64,000 bases of DNA from Sedimentisphaerales bacterium (lineage in GTDB: Bacteria; Planctomycetota; Phycisphaerae; Sedimentisphaerales; SG8-4). The stretch's first letter is position 1, and every line of letters begins with the position of its first letter. Position numbers and translations under genes: made by a program. The notes below the pieces were generated by a model, which ran no database searches, had not been told where the DNA came from, and worked only from the letters and a program-made list of their open reading frames with translations. Where the stretch lies: NCBI GenBank assembly GCA_016928975.1, contig JAFGJR010000033.1, forward strand, positions 1 to 64,000. Direction: 5' to 3'. Below, one piece after another: positions 7,734-18,281 of this stretch.

Positions 7734-8708
7734 CTAATAGATGGATCGCAGGCCCTTCTCGTTGATCTTGTCGGCGAGATCCTTGATGTCTTTGAGCAGG
7801 ACGTTCAACTGGGAGACGGTCTCGAGGAGACTCTCATAGAGCCGTGCGTCGTTGACGAGTCTGGCGGCGGTGCCGTCACCGTTGTTGATCTTCTCGATGG
7901 TCAGGCGCAGTTGCGACATGGCCTGTCCGATCTCGGCGCTGGTGTTCACAAGCGACGCCACCAGCCGCTCGGCCTTGGCGTCGATGTTCTTGATCGTCTC
8001 GGTTCCGGTCGAGGCGAGCTGCCGGTACTGTTCAATGGTCTCGCGGGCGTCCTTCAGGGCGTCCGTGGCCTTCGTGATCGCGACCGACGCGTTGTGGGAT
8101 GCCTCCGTGAGGTTCGCGAGCGTGGCCTTGACGTTCTGCTTGTTGTTCGGGTCGCCGATGATGTCGTTGGCGTTGCCCATGAACGTGTTGATACTCTCCA
8201 CGAGGCGGTTGACCTTCTCCATGGTCTCCTTCGGGAGGAACTCGCTGGTGGTGCCGGCGGAGCCCTGGAGCTTGACGCCTTCGGACAGGAACATGGAGGC
8301 GGGGGGTTTCGTGGTGTCCACGACCAGTTCGATATAGCTGCTTCCGAGCCCCCGAGTCATCAGCATGGCATCGACATTGGCAGGGATGTCCCTGTACTGC
8401 CTGTTGATGCTCAGCACGCATTCCGTCTGGTGGTATTTCTGTCCGGTGACCAGGTCCTCCAGGATGGACGGCGGTCTGACGTCGGTGACGCGGCCGATTT
8501 GAAAACCGCAGAAGCGCACGGGGGTATCTCTCTGAACGCCAGGCGCGGCGGCAAAACGGACATATACCTGGAAGGATCGGACGCGACTGACCGCCGAGGG
8601 CAGGTCTCCGAATCGAAAGACCAGCCACGCCAGGGCCGCCATGCCGGCAATCACGAAGGCGCCTACGATCACATCGCGTCGCCGCTGGGAGCGTTCGTAG
8701 TTACTCAC
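7734..8708 (-). CDS. MCE/MlaD family lipid-transport protein
   Basis: MCE proteins are membrane-anchored substrate-binding parts of envelope lipid transporters (Mla/Mce/TGD). The 324-residue product has a short cytoplasmic N-terminus, one membrane helix (VIVGAFVIAGMAALAWLVF, about residues 14-32), and an MCE domain at about 40-150 (APGVQRDTPVRFCGFQIGRV, then GLGSSYIELVV). A long helical/coiled tail follows to the C-terminus. The start is GTG at 8708, supported by AAGGAG 6-7 bases upstream. It begins 12 bases after the MerR gene stop, at the end of the atp-rnpA run. No ABC permease or ATPase partner is in the window. Confidence 0.87.
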   Translation of the reverse strand: MSNYERSQRRRDVIVGAFVIAGMAALAWLVFRFGDLPSAVSRVRSFQVYVRFAAAPGVQRDTPVRFCGFQIGRVTDVRPPSILEDLVTGQKYHQTECVLSINRQYRDIPANVDAMLMTRGLGSSYIELVVDTTKPPASMFLSEGVKLQGSAGTTSEFLPKETMEKVNRLVESINTFMGNANDIIGDPNNKQNVKATLANLTEASHNASVAITKATDALKDARETIEQYRQLASTGTETIKNIDAKAERLVASLVNTSAEIGQAMSQLRLTIEKINNGDGTAARLVNDARLYESLLETVSQLNVLLKDIKDLADKINEKGLRSIY

Positions 8709-8719
8709 GACTCTCTCCT

Positions 8720-8968
8720 TCAGCCTCGTCCTTCCATGAACAACTCGCGAATGGCTCGCAACGGGTATCCACTTTCATTGAGCCTCCTGATCAGCCGGAT
8801 GCGCTCGACGGCCTTGTCATCGAACAGGCGCCGGCCGCTCGACGTTACCGCCGTGGGCTCCAGCAGCCCAACCATCAGGTAATATTGCAGAGACTGCCGG
8901 GAAACGCCAGCTTTTTCCGCTGCCTGGCCGATCGAGATCAACGCGTTCTCTTCATTGTCGTGCGTCAT
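8720..8968 (-). CDS. MerR-family HTH regulator
   Basis: An 82-residue protein consisting almost entirely of a MerR-type winged helix-turn-helix: ISIGQAAEKAGVSRQSLQYY (HTH), a wing containing SSGRRLFDDKAVERI, then a short helix LIRRLNESGYPLRAIRELF. It lacks the long dimerisation helix and effector domain of full MerR proteins, resembling small HspR/SoxR-like DNA binders. The start at 8968 has GAGG 5 bases upstream; an upstream in-frame GTG at 8989 is less well supported. The 5' end overlaps the 3' end of rnpA by 17 bases, suggesting translational coupling. Its target is unknown. Confidence 0.8.
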   Translation of the reverse strand: MTHDNEENALISIGQAAEKAGVSRQSLQYYLMVGLLEPTAVTSSGRRLFDDKAVERIRLIRRLNESGYPLRAIRELFMEGRG

Positions 8969-9455
8969 CGGTGCCTCGCTCCGTCTCACCAGCCGCCTTA
9001 CCCTCGCGTCCTGGAGGCGTGTCGGAGAGTGTCATCACAAGCGACAGGAAGGCCTTCCGGATTGGGGCCAGGGTCAGTGATTTCAGAGTCCCCTCGTCGT
9101 CCCGGCGTCTCAATCGGCGGCGGAGGGATGGAGAGATCATCACGAGGTAGTCGAACGACTGCGGGAGGCGATCCTGACTCTGCCGGAACGCCTCTCTCAG
9201 GAGCCGCTTCAGGCGGTTTCGAGTCACGGCGATGCCACAGGACTTGCCGATGGAGATCCCCAGACGCGGGTAACCACGGTCGTTCTCAGCGACGTACACG
9301 GTCAGCAGGCTATTGCCGGCCCGCCGCCCGTGGTGGAGCATCGCCTTGAACTGGCGGTTGCTCACGAGCCGTCGCGTTTTCGGAAAGGCCAACCATTTCA
9401 TGGATGATCGATCATTGGTGATTGATGCTTCACCTGCCGACCGGGCGACCGTCAT
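8952..9455 (-). CDS. rnpA: Ribonuclease P protein component RnpA
   Basis: RnpA binds the catalytic RNase P RNA and helps process tRNA 5' ends. The 167-residue product contains FPKTRRLVSNRQFKAMLHHG, GYPRLGISIGKSCGIAVTRN and the RNR signature RNRLKRLLREAFR, all in the expected order, plus a charged 40-residue C-terminal tail. Two starts are possible. At 9455 an ATGA overlap with the atpC stop implies coupling; at 9401 (MKWLAFPKTRRL) the length is more typical but no ribosome binding site is seen. I prefer 9455. Linkage to the atp operon is unusual, since rnpA commonly sits beside rpmH and yidC. Confidence 0.9.
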   Translation of the reverse strand: MTVARSAGEASITNDRSSMKWLAFPKTRRLVSNRQFKAMLHHGRRAGNSLLTVYVAENDRGYPRLGISIGKSCGIAVTRNRLKRLLREAFRQSQDRLPQSFDYLVMISPSLRRRLRRRDDEGTLKSLTLAPIRKAFLSLVMTLSDTPPGREGKAAGETERGTDDARQ

Positions 9456-9895
9456 TTCCCGACGGATTCTCCGATCTTGCGCAGCAGGCGCAACCGCTGG
9501 CTCTCGTGAGACCGTTCCGCGACCGAGAGGGCTTCGCTCGGCACGTCCCTGGCCGTTCGCTCGATGACCGATTCGAGACGGTCCGGCTTGAGATCCCGCA
9601 GTGCAAGGGCGTCGTACGCGACGACCATGACCGAATTGGCGGCGATCAGGGCAAACCCGCCGTCGATGAAGAAGGACACCTCGCCTTCACAGTGGCCCTT
9701 GTACTGGTCGTCCGACACAGCATTCACTCTCATGATGCCCAGCCCAAGCTGGCACAGCATTGGCATGTGGTTGTACAGAATGCCGACCTGCCCGTCGTGC
9801 GCCGGAAGAACGACCGAGGTGGTCCGGCAGTCCAGGAGCTTGCCCATCGGGTCGATCAGACTGCAGTGGAACGTCTTGGATTCAGCATTGTCCAT
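9452..9895 (-). CDS. atpC: ATP synthase epsilon subunit
   Basis: The epsilon subunit is part of the central rotor stalk and modulates ATPase activity. The 147-residue protein has the N-terminal beta sandwich (FHCSLIDPMGKLL, VVLPAHDGQVGILYNHMPML, GEVSFFIDGGFALIAANSVMVVA) and a C-terminal helical region that is shorter and more charged than usual. It is last in the atp operon, separated from atpD by 178 bases holding a palindromic repeat; the other atp genes abut or overlap. No Shine-Dalgarno sequence is visible before the ATG. The stop overlaps the rnpA start (ATGA). Confidence 0.92.
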   Translation of the reverse strand: MDNAESKTFHCSLIDPMGKLLDCRTTSVVLPAHDGQVGILYNHMPMLCQLGLGIMRVNAVSDDQYKGHCEGEVSFFIDGGFALIAANSVMVVAYDALALRDLKPDRLESVIERTARDVPSEALSVAERSHESQRLRLLRKIGESVGK

Positions 9896-9999
9896 AACTT
9901 ATACGTGATACGCGCCCCGCGAAGCGATGAAGGACGGCTCTGATGTGCGGCAAGAAGCGGACCTGCGCGAGGCGTACAACGGAGATGAACGATTTGTCA

Positions 10000-10070
10000 A
10001 TTCAAGGAGATCCCAACGCGGATTTCCTTGAATAATAAGCCCAACTTCCATTCTGCAAAACTCCACTTGG
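10000..10070 (-). repeat. Palindromic hairpin repeat, copy C
   Basis: Read on the minus strand this is TGCAGAATGGAAGTTGGGCT followed by a 13-bp hairpin. ATTCAAGGAGATC (10000-10012) pairs with GATTTCCTTGAAT (10021-10033) with one G-T wobble around an 8-base loop. The same unit occurs twice at 54742-54918. Here it lies between atpD and atpC, so it is probably transcribed within the operon. See the repeat entry at 54742. Confidence 0.8.
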
Positions 10071-10073
10071 GGA

Positions 10074-12391
<2,318 letters not shown>

Positions 12392-12395
12392 ACCG

Positions 12396-13916
12396 TCAGG
12401 CGTGCGTCTCCTTGTAGGTGGCCTTGAACTCTTCGATCGCCGCAGTGATCTTGCTGGTCAGCTCGTCGCCGAGCTTGCCGGTCTTCGTGATCTCTTCGAT
12501 GTACTCGGGGTGCCGCTCCCGAAGCCAGCCCAGCATGTCGTGGGCAAAGCCGCTGACCTCCGCCACTGGAATGTCGTCCAGCACTCCGGAGCCGCCGGAC
12601 AGGATCGTGATGACCTCCTCGCCCACGGGCAGTGGCGCGAACTGAGGCTGCTTGAGCAGCTCGACCATTCTGTTGCCGCGATCCAGGCGGTTCTGCGAGG
12701 CGCGGTCCAGCTCGGTTCCCAGCCGGGCGAAATCCTGCAGCTCGTAGTAGGAGGCCAGGTCCAGCCGCAGCCTGGCGGCGACCTTCTTCATGGCCGGGAC
12801 CTGGGCGTCGCCGCCGACGCGGCTGACGCTGACGCCCACGTCGATGGCCGGCCGGATCCCCGCGTGGAAGAGATCTCTCTGCAGGTAGATCTGCCCGTCC
12901 GTGATGGAGATGATGTTCGTCGGGATATAGGAGGAGATCTGTCCTTCCAGGGTCTCGACGATGGGCAGGGCGGTCAGCGATCCGGCGCCGAGCTTGTCGG
13001 ACAGCTTCGCGCTGCGTTCGAGCAGTCGGCTGTGCAGGTAGAAGATGTCGCCCGGGTAGGCCTCTCGCCCGGCGGGTCGGCGAAGCAGCAGGCTCAACTG
13101 GCGATAGGCGACCGCGTGCTTGCTCAGGTCGTCGTAGATGCACAGCGTGTCGCGATTCTTGTCGTACATGAAGTGCTCGGCGATCGCGCAGCCGGCGTAC
13201 GGCGCGATGTACTGCATCGGGGCGCTGTCGGCGGCGGCGGCGGCGATGACGATCGTATAGTCCATCGCCCCGCGGCGCCGAAGGGTGTCGATCACCTCGG
13301 CAATCGTCGAGTCCTTCTGGCCGATGGCCACGTAGACGCAGATGACGTTCTGCCCTTTCTGGTTGATGATGGTGTCGAGGGCGATGGCGGTCTTGCCGGT
13401 CTTGCGGTCGCCGATGATGAGCTCTCGCTGACCCCGGCCGATGGGGACCATGGAGTCGATGCTCTTGATGCCGGTCTGCAGGGGCTGACGGACGGGCTGA
13501 CGCTGGGCGATGTTCGGGGCGTCCGACTCGATCAGCCGGCGGGTCTTGGACGTAATCGCAGGACCGCCATCGAGCGGCTGGCACAGCGGGGTGACAATCC
13601 GGCCGAGCAGCTCCTCGCCGACGGGAACCGACATGACCCGTCCGGTCGAACGCACGTCCGAGCCCTCGCGAACCTTCGTGTAGTCCCCGTAGATGACGGC
13701 GCCGAGCGAGTCCTCCTCCAGGTTGAAGACCTCGCCGATCGTGTCGTTCTCGAACTGGAGCATCTCGCTGGCCATCGCGTCCTCCAGGCCGTAGATGCGG
13801 GCAATCCCGTCGCCCACCTCGACGACTCGTCCGACCTTGGTCACGTCGAGCTTGGACTCGTACCGGCTGATCTCCTGTTTCAGGATGCCCGTGATCTCAC
13901 TGATATCGATCTTCAT
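12396..13916 (-). CDS. atpA: ATP synthase alpha subunit
   Basis: Alpha is the non-catalytic nucleotide-binding subunit of F1. The 506-residue protein has Walker [10 protein letters not shown], the motif [20 protein letters not shown], the signature [17 protein letters not shown] with the arginine finger, and a normal C-terminal helical domain. It has four bases between its start and the atpH stop and sits in the standard order H-A-G-D. Confidence 0.98.
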   Translation of the reverse strand: MKIDISEITGILKQEISRYESKLDVTKVGRVVEVGDGIARIYGLEDAMASEMLQFENDTIGEVFNLEEDSLGAVIYGDYTKVREGSDVRSTGRVMSVPVGEELLGRIVTPLCQPLDGGPAITSKTRRLIESDAPNIAQRQPVRQPLQTGIKSIDSMVPIGRGQRELIIGDRKTGKTAIALDTIINQKGQNVICVYVAIGQKDSTIAEVIDTLRRRGAMDYTIVIAAAAADSAPMQYIAPYAGCAIAEHFMYDKNRDTLCIYDDLSKHAVAYRQLSLLLRRPAGREAYPGDIFYLHSRLLERSAKLSDKLGAGSLTALPIVETLEGQISSYIPTNIISITDGQIYLQRDLFHAGIRPAIDVGVSVSRVGGDAQVPAMKKVAARLRLDLASYYELQDFARLGTELDRASQNRLDRGNRMVELLKQPQFAPLPVGEEVITILSGGSGVLDDIPVAEVSGFAHDMLGWLRERHPEYIEEITKTGKLGDELTSKITAAIEEFKATYKETHA

Positions 13917-13920
13917 AGGT

Positions 13921-14484
13921 CTATTTTTGCCTCTTTTGGGGGTTGAGCAACTGGTGGACGGTGCGGGTCAGCCTGCCCTTGACGGAGTTGTCGACCATCT
14001 GGTCGCCGTACCGGACGATCAGGCCGCCGAGGATGCTCGCATCCACGTGGACGTCCAGGTCGATCCTGGCGTTCATCGCCTCGGCCAGCTCCTTCGAGAG
14101 CTTCTGGACCTGCTCGTCACTCATGGGCTGCGCGACCGTCACCTCCACGGTCTGGTATCCCTGGTATACGCGGTAGAGCTGCCTGTAGCGGCCGATGATC
14201 TCGGGCAGGAGCCGGCCCCGGTTGTGGTCGATCATGACGAACAGGAAGTGCAGGGTCAGGGTCTGCAGGCTTCCCGTCAGCACGTTGCGGACCACGTCGC
14301 GCTTGGTCTTCTCGTTGAAGTAGGGCGACGCGAGAAAGGCCTCGAAGCTGGGGTTGTCCGTCAGGAGCGTCGAGATCGTGTCGAAGTCCGCCGCCACGGC
14401 CTCGACCAACTGGGACTGCTTGGCCAGATCCATCAGACTGCGAGCGTAGATGTCGGCAAGGTGGGCGGCCGTCCCCGTGCTCAT
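13921..14484 (-). CDS. atpH: ATP synthase delta subunit
   Basis: Delta links the top of F1 to the peripheral stalk (b subunits). The 187-residue product has the N-terminal helical bundle ([38 protein letters not shown]) and the family C-terminal signature [20 protein letters not shown]. The start overlaps the atpF stop by 4 bases. The ending NPQKRQK is basic, and the gene stops 4 bases before atpA. Confidence 0.95.
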   Translation of the reverse strand: MSTGTAAHLADIYARSLMDLAKQSQLVEAVAADFDTISTLLTDNPSFEAFLASPYFNEKTKRDVVRNVLTGSLQTLTLHFLFVMIDHNRGRLLPEIIGRYRQLYRVYQGYQTVEVTVAQPMSDEQVQKLSKELAEAMNARIDLDVHVDASILGGLIVRYGDQMVDNSVKGRLTRTVHQLLNPQKRQK

Positions 14485-15080
14485 TGCGAACCTCCGGCCT
14501 GCCGAATCTTCTCTACGGCCTGATGGGCAAGAGCTTGGTTATCCTGCCCGGTCAGTGTGCGTCCGAGCACCTCGCTGCCCACGCGCAGGACGATGTCGCC
14601 GGCTTGTTTCCACAGGTCTTCCACCGCGGCCGCTCGGGCGCTCTCGATCTCCTCCTGGGCGCGGTGTCGGATGGCGAGGACCTCCTGACGAGTCTTCTCG
14701 GCCATTTCCTGCTGGTGCCGCTGGGCCTGCTCCGCCGCCTGCCGGATGACGCCCAAGCCCTGCTGCTTGTAGTCCTCCAGCATCTTCTCGGCGCGCAGAC
14801 GCGAGTCCTCGGCCGTTCGCAATTGATGCTCGATGTGAGTCTGTCGCGCAATCAGCGCGTTCAACAGCGGCTTCCAGGCAAACTTGGTCAGGACCAGCAG
14901 CAGCGCGAAGAACGCCACGACCGTCCACAACGAATCGCCCAACGAGCCACTGAAGAGATTACCGCCCTCGGAGGCAGCGGCCTGCCCCTCGGACTCGGCG
15001 CCATGGCCGGCCAGAGCGGTGCCGCAGCAGGGCAGAACGACCAGGACGATGGCGCACAACAGCAATACGTACTTAGCCAT
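14481..15080 (-). CDS. atpF: ATP synthase b subunit
   Basis: The b subunit forms the peripheral stalk. The 199-residue protein is longer than the typical 156-170 because it begins with an extra hydrophobic segment resembling a cleavable signal or second helix (YVLLLCAIVLVVLPCCGTALA). A hydrophilic linker, then the normal membrane helix LWTVVAFFALLLVLTKFAWKPLL and a long charged coiled coil follow. An N-terminal signal-like segment on AtpF is seen in some planctomycetes (recalled). It lies 12 bases after atpE. Confidence 0.95.
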   Translation of the reverse strand: MAKYVLLLCAIVLVVLPCCGTALAGHGAESEGQAAASEGGNLFSGSLGDSLWTVVAFFALLLVLTKFAWKPLLNALIARQTHIEHQLRTAEDSRLRAEKMLEDYKQQGLGVIRQAAEQAQRHQQEMAEKTRQEVLAIRHRAQEEIESARAAAVEDLWKQAGDIVLRVGSEVLGRTLTGQDNQALAHQAVEKIRQAGGSQ

Positions 15081-15092
15081 AGGAATCCGTGA

Positions 15093-15368
15093 TCAACGCA
15101 GCCAGAATACAGCCAGGAAGCAGATCAGCAGCGCGAAGAACGTCACGCCTTCGATCAACGCGGCGGCCAGAATCATCGAAATGAAGATGCGGCTGCCGGC
15201 CTCGGGTTGCCGAGCGATGGAATCCACGGCCTTGCTGCCGATCAGGGCGATGCCCAAGCCGGCGCCGACGATGATGATGCCGCACGCGATCGTGGCGCCG
15301 AAGAGCGCCAGGGTGGGGTCGTTCGCGCTGCCGGCCGCGGCGAGAATGGGACTGATCATGTAGTTCAT
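15093..15368 (-). CDS. atpE: ATP synthase c subunit
   Basis: This is the rotor ring proteolipid. The 91-residue protein has two membrane hairpin helices joined by the polar loop ARQPEAG; the ion-binding carboxylate is the Glu of ALIEGVTFF in helix 2. The glutamine and serine ligands typical of Na+-type c subunits are replaced (Ile in helix 1, Gly after the Glu), so proton coupling is the likelier inference. The ATG at 15368 was chosen because GGAGG lies 7 bases upstream; a longer in-frame extension overlaps atpB in another frame and is not real. Confidence 0.95.
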   Translation of the reverse strand: MNYMISPILAAAGSANDPTLALFGATIACGIIIVGAGLGIALIGSKAVDSIARQPEAGSRIFISMILAAALIEGVTFFALLICFLAVFWLR

Positions 15369-15388
15369 TTCCAAGCCTCCAAAAGGTT

Positions 15389-16201
15389 CTAATGCTCTGA
15401 GCTGACGGCCAAAGCGATGTACAACGTACAGAGAAACGCGAAGATGTAAGCCTGAATGAAAGCCACCAGCAACTCCAGGAACGAAAGCGCCACGCTCGCC
15501 AGCACGGAAACCGCAGCCACTCCCAGGTTCTGAAAGACGAAGATCAGGCCGAGGATCGTGGCCAGGACCATGTGTCCGGCGACGATATTCGCAAAGAGAC
15601 GGATGGACAGAGTGACCGGCCGGACGAACAACGTGATCAGCTCCAGCGGGTAGACCAGCGGCAGCAGCCACTTCGGGCACGGCGGCGCGATGTGGGCCAG
15701 GTAGGTGAAGACCCCGTGCTCGCGAATCCCGTACACGTGGGTCATCACGAACGAGATGACCGCCAGGGCGCCTGTGATGAAGATATTGGCCGTCGTGGGG
15801 CCGCCGAAGTGACTTTTGCGCCCGGTGGCCAGGCTGATGATCTTCTCCGTCGGGATCATGGCCAGCAGGTTGAGCGTTAGAATGAAGAAGAAGATCGTCC
15901 AGATGAAATTCACATACCGATCCGTGTGATGCCCGAGGATCGGCCGGGCCATCTCGTCCCGCAAGAAGACGCAGACGGATTCGACGAGATTCTGCAACCC
16001 TCGAGGCGTGAGCTTCGGCTGATGCACCGCCAGCGGGATGGCCAGCAGGAGCAACGCTGTCGCCACGACAACCATCGTCGCGTGGTTGCTCAGGACCAAC
16101 TGCCAGGGGCCGATGTGGAACGTGAACAGCGGCACTACCGTCACCGGTTCCAGCGGGTTCAACTCGGCCAAGACGCCCAGGTACACGCCAGTCATGCTCA
16201 T
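15389..16201 (-). CDS. atpB: ATP synthase a subunit
   Basis: This is the stator subunit with the proton half-channels. The 270-residue membrane protein carries the essential arginine in VTLSIRLFANIVAGH near residue 200, and several hydrophobic helices, including one rich in Leu/Val near residue 40 and the C-terminal pair LASVALSFLELLVAFIQAYI. It is first in the operon. No atpI or atpZ gene precedes it; the 230 bases upstream hold a promoter. Confidence 0.95.
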   Translation of the reverse strand: MSMTGVYLGVLAELNPLEPVTVVPLFTFHIGPWQLVLSNHATMVVVATALLLLAIPLAVHQPKLTPRGLQNLVESVCVFLRDEMARPILGHHTDRYVNFIWTIFFFILTLNLLAMIPTEKIISLATGRKSHFGGPTTANIFITGALAVISFVMTHVYGIREHGVFTYLAHIAPPCPKWLLPLVYPLELITLFVRPVTLSIRLFANIVAGHMVLATILGLIFVFQNLGVAAVSVLASVALSFLELLVAFIQAYIFAFLCTLYIALAVSSEH

Positions 16202-16297
16202 ATCGTTTCAGGCACTATCCGTGATTCTCCGGGCGTCGCGGCGCCCACACGATCAGATTGAGCCACAGATACAGTCGTCCCAACATAGAAAGCCCGC

Positions 16298-16326
16298 ACT
16301 ATACCAGTTCCCGTGAGTCAGAGCAA
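16298..16326 (-). promoter_or_regulatory. Promoter of the atp operon
   Basis: On the minus strand, TTGCTC (16326-16321), a 17-base spacer and TATAGT (16303-16298), the -10 box preceded by TGG (extended -10). It ends 97 bases before the atpB start and would give a leader of about 90 bases. Confidence 0.65.
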
Positions 16327-16431
16327 GGACCATCAAGGTCAGGATACCGGTTTTTCTGTCTCCGGATGATGCGGCCTCCGCAGACTCTCGTCATGGCCGG
16401 CACAAGCTGCCCGCACGACTTGGGCAGGACC

Positions 16432-18009
16432 TCACTTGTTGTCCACTGTCACGCCGGGCAACGAGTCCGTTCGGAAGGGCGATGCCGGCAAACCTGCCTT
16501 GTTGTACAGGTTGCAGACCGGATTGTCCGCCCACGCGTAGCGTACGGCCAGGGGCTCCGCAACTTCGTCGCTGCTGACGACTACGGTGTTGCCCTCGATC
16601 CGCGCATCGGCCCACACAAAGCGGCGATCCGCCCCCGCGATGGCGAAGCCGTTCAGGGGCCCGCCTTTGGCGACGAGCCCTCCGTCCGCGTGATCGAAGT
16701 GCACGACGATCTTGCCATCCGTTATGTTCATGGATTCATAGAGCGGCCCGGAGTAGACCACGGGTTTGTCGTAGGTCTTGGCCAGCGCCCACAGCGCCAG
16801 GCGTCTGCCCACATCCTGCTTGTTCTTGGGATGGATATCCCTCGCCTCGCCGATATCGATGGTGACGGCCATGCCTGTGTCAGGCAGGGTCAGAGTCATC
16901 AACTGAGCTTCTCGCAACTCGGCCCAACTGCTCTCGCCGGGCTTGTCGCTGGCCGCCTTGGGATCAGCGAGGTAGTTGGCCAGTTGTACGTAGAGGAATG
17001 GGAAACCGATTTGTGGCCAGGTTTTCCACCAACTCTTGATCATCGCCGGGAACAGGTCGCGGTACTGGTAGGCCCGGCCGGCGTTCGATTCGCCCTGGTA
17101 CCAGACCGCGCCGCGAATCGCGTAGGGCGCCAGCGGGGCGATCATGCCGTTGTACAGACCCGCCGGGGACCACGGACTGGTGGGACCCAGAGGCTCCGAG
17201 GGTCTCGACGGTGGCCGGGTCCCGGCGGCCTTGGCCTTCTCGGCATCCTTCTTCCACCGTTCCAGCTTTGCATCGTATTGTCTCTTGGCCTTCGGATAGT
17301 CGGCCAGCGCCTCCTTGTAACGAGCGACAACGGGCTCAAAGACCGTGTCCTGCTCGATCACGGTGGGGCTGGTCCACGCCTCGGCGGGTGTGCCGCCCCA
17401 GGAGGTATGGATCAAGCCAATGGGCGTGTCCAGCTCCTTATACAACTCACGTCCGAAGAAGTAGGCGACGCCGGAGAAGTCCCCTACGGTCTCCGGGCTG
17501 CACTCCACCCATTGTCCCCGGCAGTTGTCCTGCGGAGTCGTCGCAACCTTCCGCTCGACGGTGAACAGGCGGATCTTCGGATATTTGGCCTCCGCCATTT
17601 CCTGTTCCGCATTGGCCGACTGCCGGACCGGCCACTGCATGTTGGACTGGCCGGAGCAGACCCAGACCTCACCCACGAGGATATTCCTGATCGTCACCGT
17701 GTTCTTGCCCTTCAGCGTCATCTCGAAGGGACCGCCGATGGCCGGGACTGACGTTCTGAACGTCCACTTGCCGTGGTCGTCCGCTTGGATCGTCCAGCCC
17801 TTCTCACGCCAACTGAAGCTGAGGGCGATTTCCTCGCCGGCATCGGCCAACCCCCAGATTGGCACGAGGTCCCCGCCTTGCAGGACCATGTTGTCGCCTA
17901 TGATGGATGGCAGGCGAATGTCGGCGCGTGCCGGCATCGGCGACGCCGCGACGATGCCGCACACAGCGACAGTCAACAGAAGACGCGAAGCGGTGTTTCG
18001 GTCGCACAT
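16432..18009 (-). CDS. Sialate O-acetylesterase (SIAE family)
   Basis: A 525-residue secreted esterase of the SGNH-type sialate O-acetylesterase family, which removes acetyl groups from sialic acids and, in planctomycetes, probably from other acetylated glycans. There is a signal peptide (about residues 1-28, ending PARA). ADIRLPSIIGDNMVLQ is the usual family N-terminus; the catalytic Ser is in CSGQSNMQWP, and the Asp/His pair in DIGEARDIHPKNKQ. HTSWGGTPAEAW and WYQGESNA are also family motifs. The start at 18009 has AAGGAG 8 bases upstream; the longer upstream frame has no support. Confidence 0.93.
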   Translation of the reverse strand: MCDRNTASRLLLTVAVCGIVAASPMPARADIRLPSIIGDNMVLQGGDLVPIWGLADAGEEIALSFSWREKGWTIQADDHGKWTFRTSVPAIGGPFEMTLKGKNTVTIRNILVGEVWVCSGQSNMQWPVRQSANAEQEMAEAKYPKIRLFTVERKVATTPQDNCRGQWVECSPETVGDFSGVAYFFGRELYKELDTPIGLIHTSWGGTPAEAWTSPTVIEQDTVFEPVVARYKEALADYPKAKRQYDAKLERWKKDAEKAKAAGTRPPSRPSEPLGPTSPWSPAGLYNGMIAPLAPYAIRGAVWYQGESNAGRAYQYRDLFPAMIKSWWKTWPQIGFPFLYVQLANYLADPKAASDKPGESSWAELREAQLMTLTLPDTGMAVTIDIGEARDIHPKNKQDVGRRLALWALAKTYDKPVVYSGPLYESMNITDGKIVVHFDHADGGLVAKGGPLNGFAIAGADRRFVWADARIEGNTVVVSSDEVAEPLAVRYAWADNPVCNLYNKAGLPASPFRTDSLPGVTVDNK

Positions 18010-18192
18010 GCAGTCTACTCCTTCATTTCGAGATCGGGCCGGGCGTGCGAGTCGCCCCGCAGGTGCAGACAGCCCCGGCCTCAAGCCTACGGCGAAAAAC
18101 TCCCACAACTATAGGGAACCAAAGCTCCGTAGTAAACAGGAAAAAGCAACCGGTCATTCTTGGGGGGCTGTGAGGATCAACGCAGAGCCGTA

Positions 18193-18220
18193 TTGAACTC
18201 CCGACACGATGTGATAGAGT
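18193..18220 (+). promoter_or_regulatory. Possible promoter of the DUF4432 gene
   Basis: TTGAAC (18193-18198), a 16-base spacer and TAGAGT (18215-18220), 61 bases before the ATG. It is a moderate match only. Confidence 0.4.
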
Positions 18221-18281
18221 AGCACCATCTTGCGAAAGCGGTTCCTGTGGTAGAAAGAACCCATGCATAAGGAGGCGCCAA

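Noticed and set aside
15369..15680. N-terminal extension of atpE to 15680
   Set aside because: It overlaps atpB in another frame; the 91-residue product from 15368 with GGAGG upstream is the normal c subunit.
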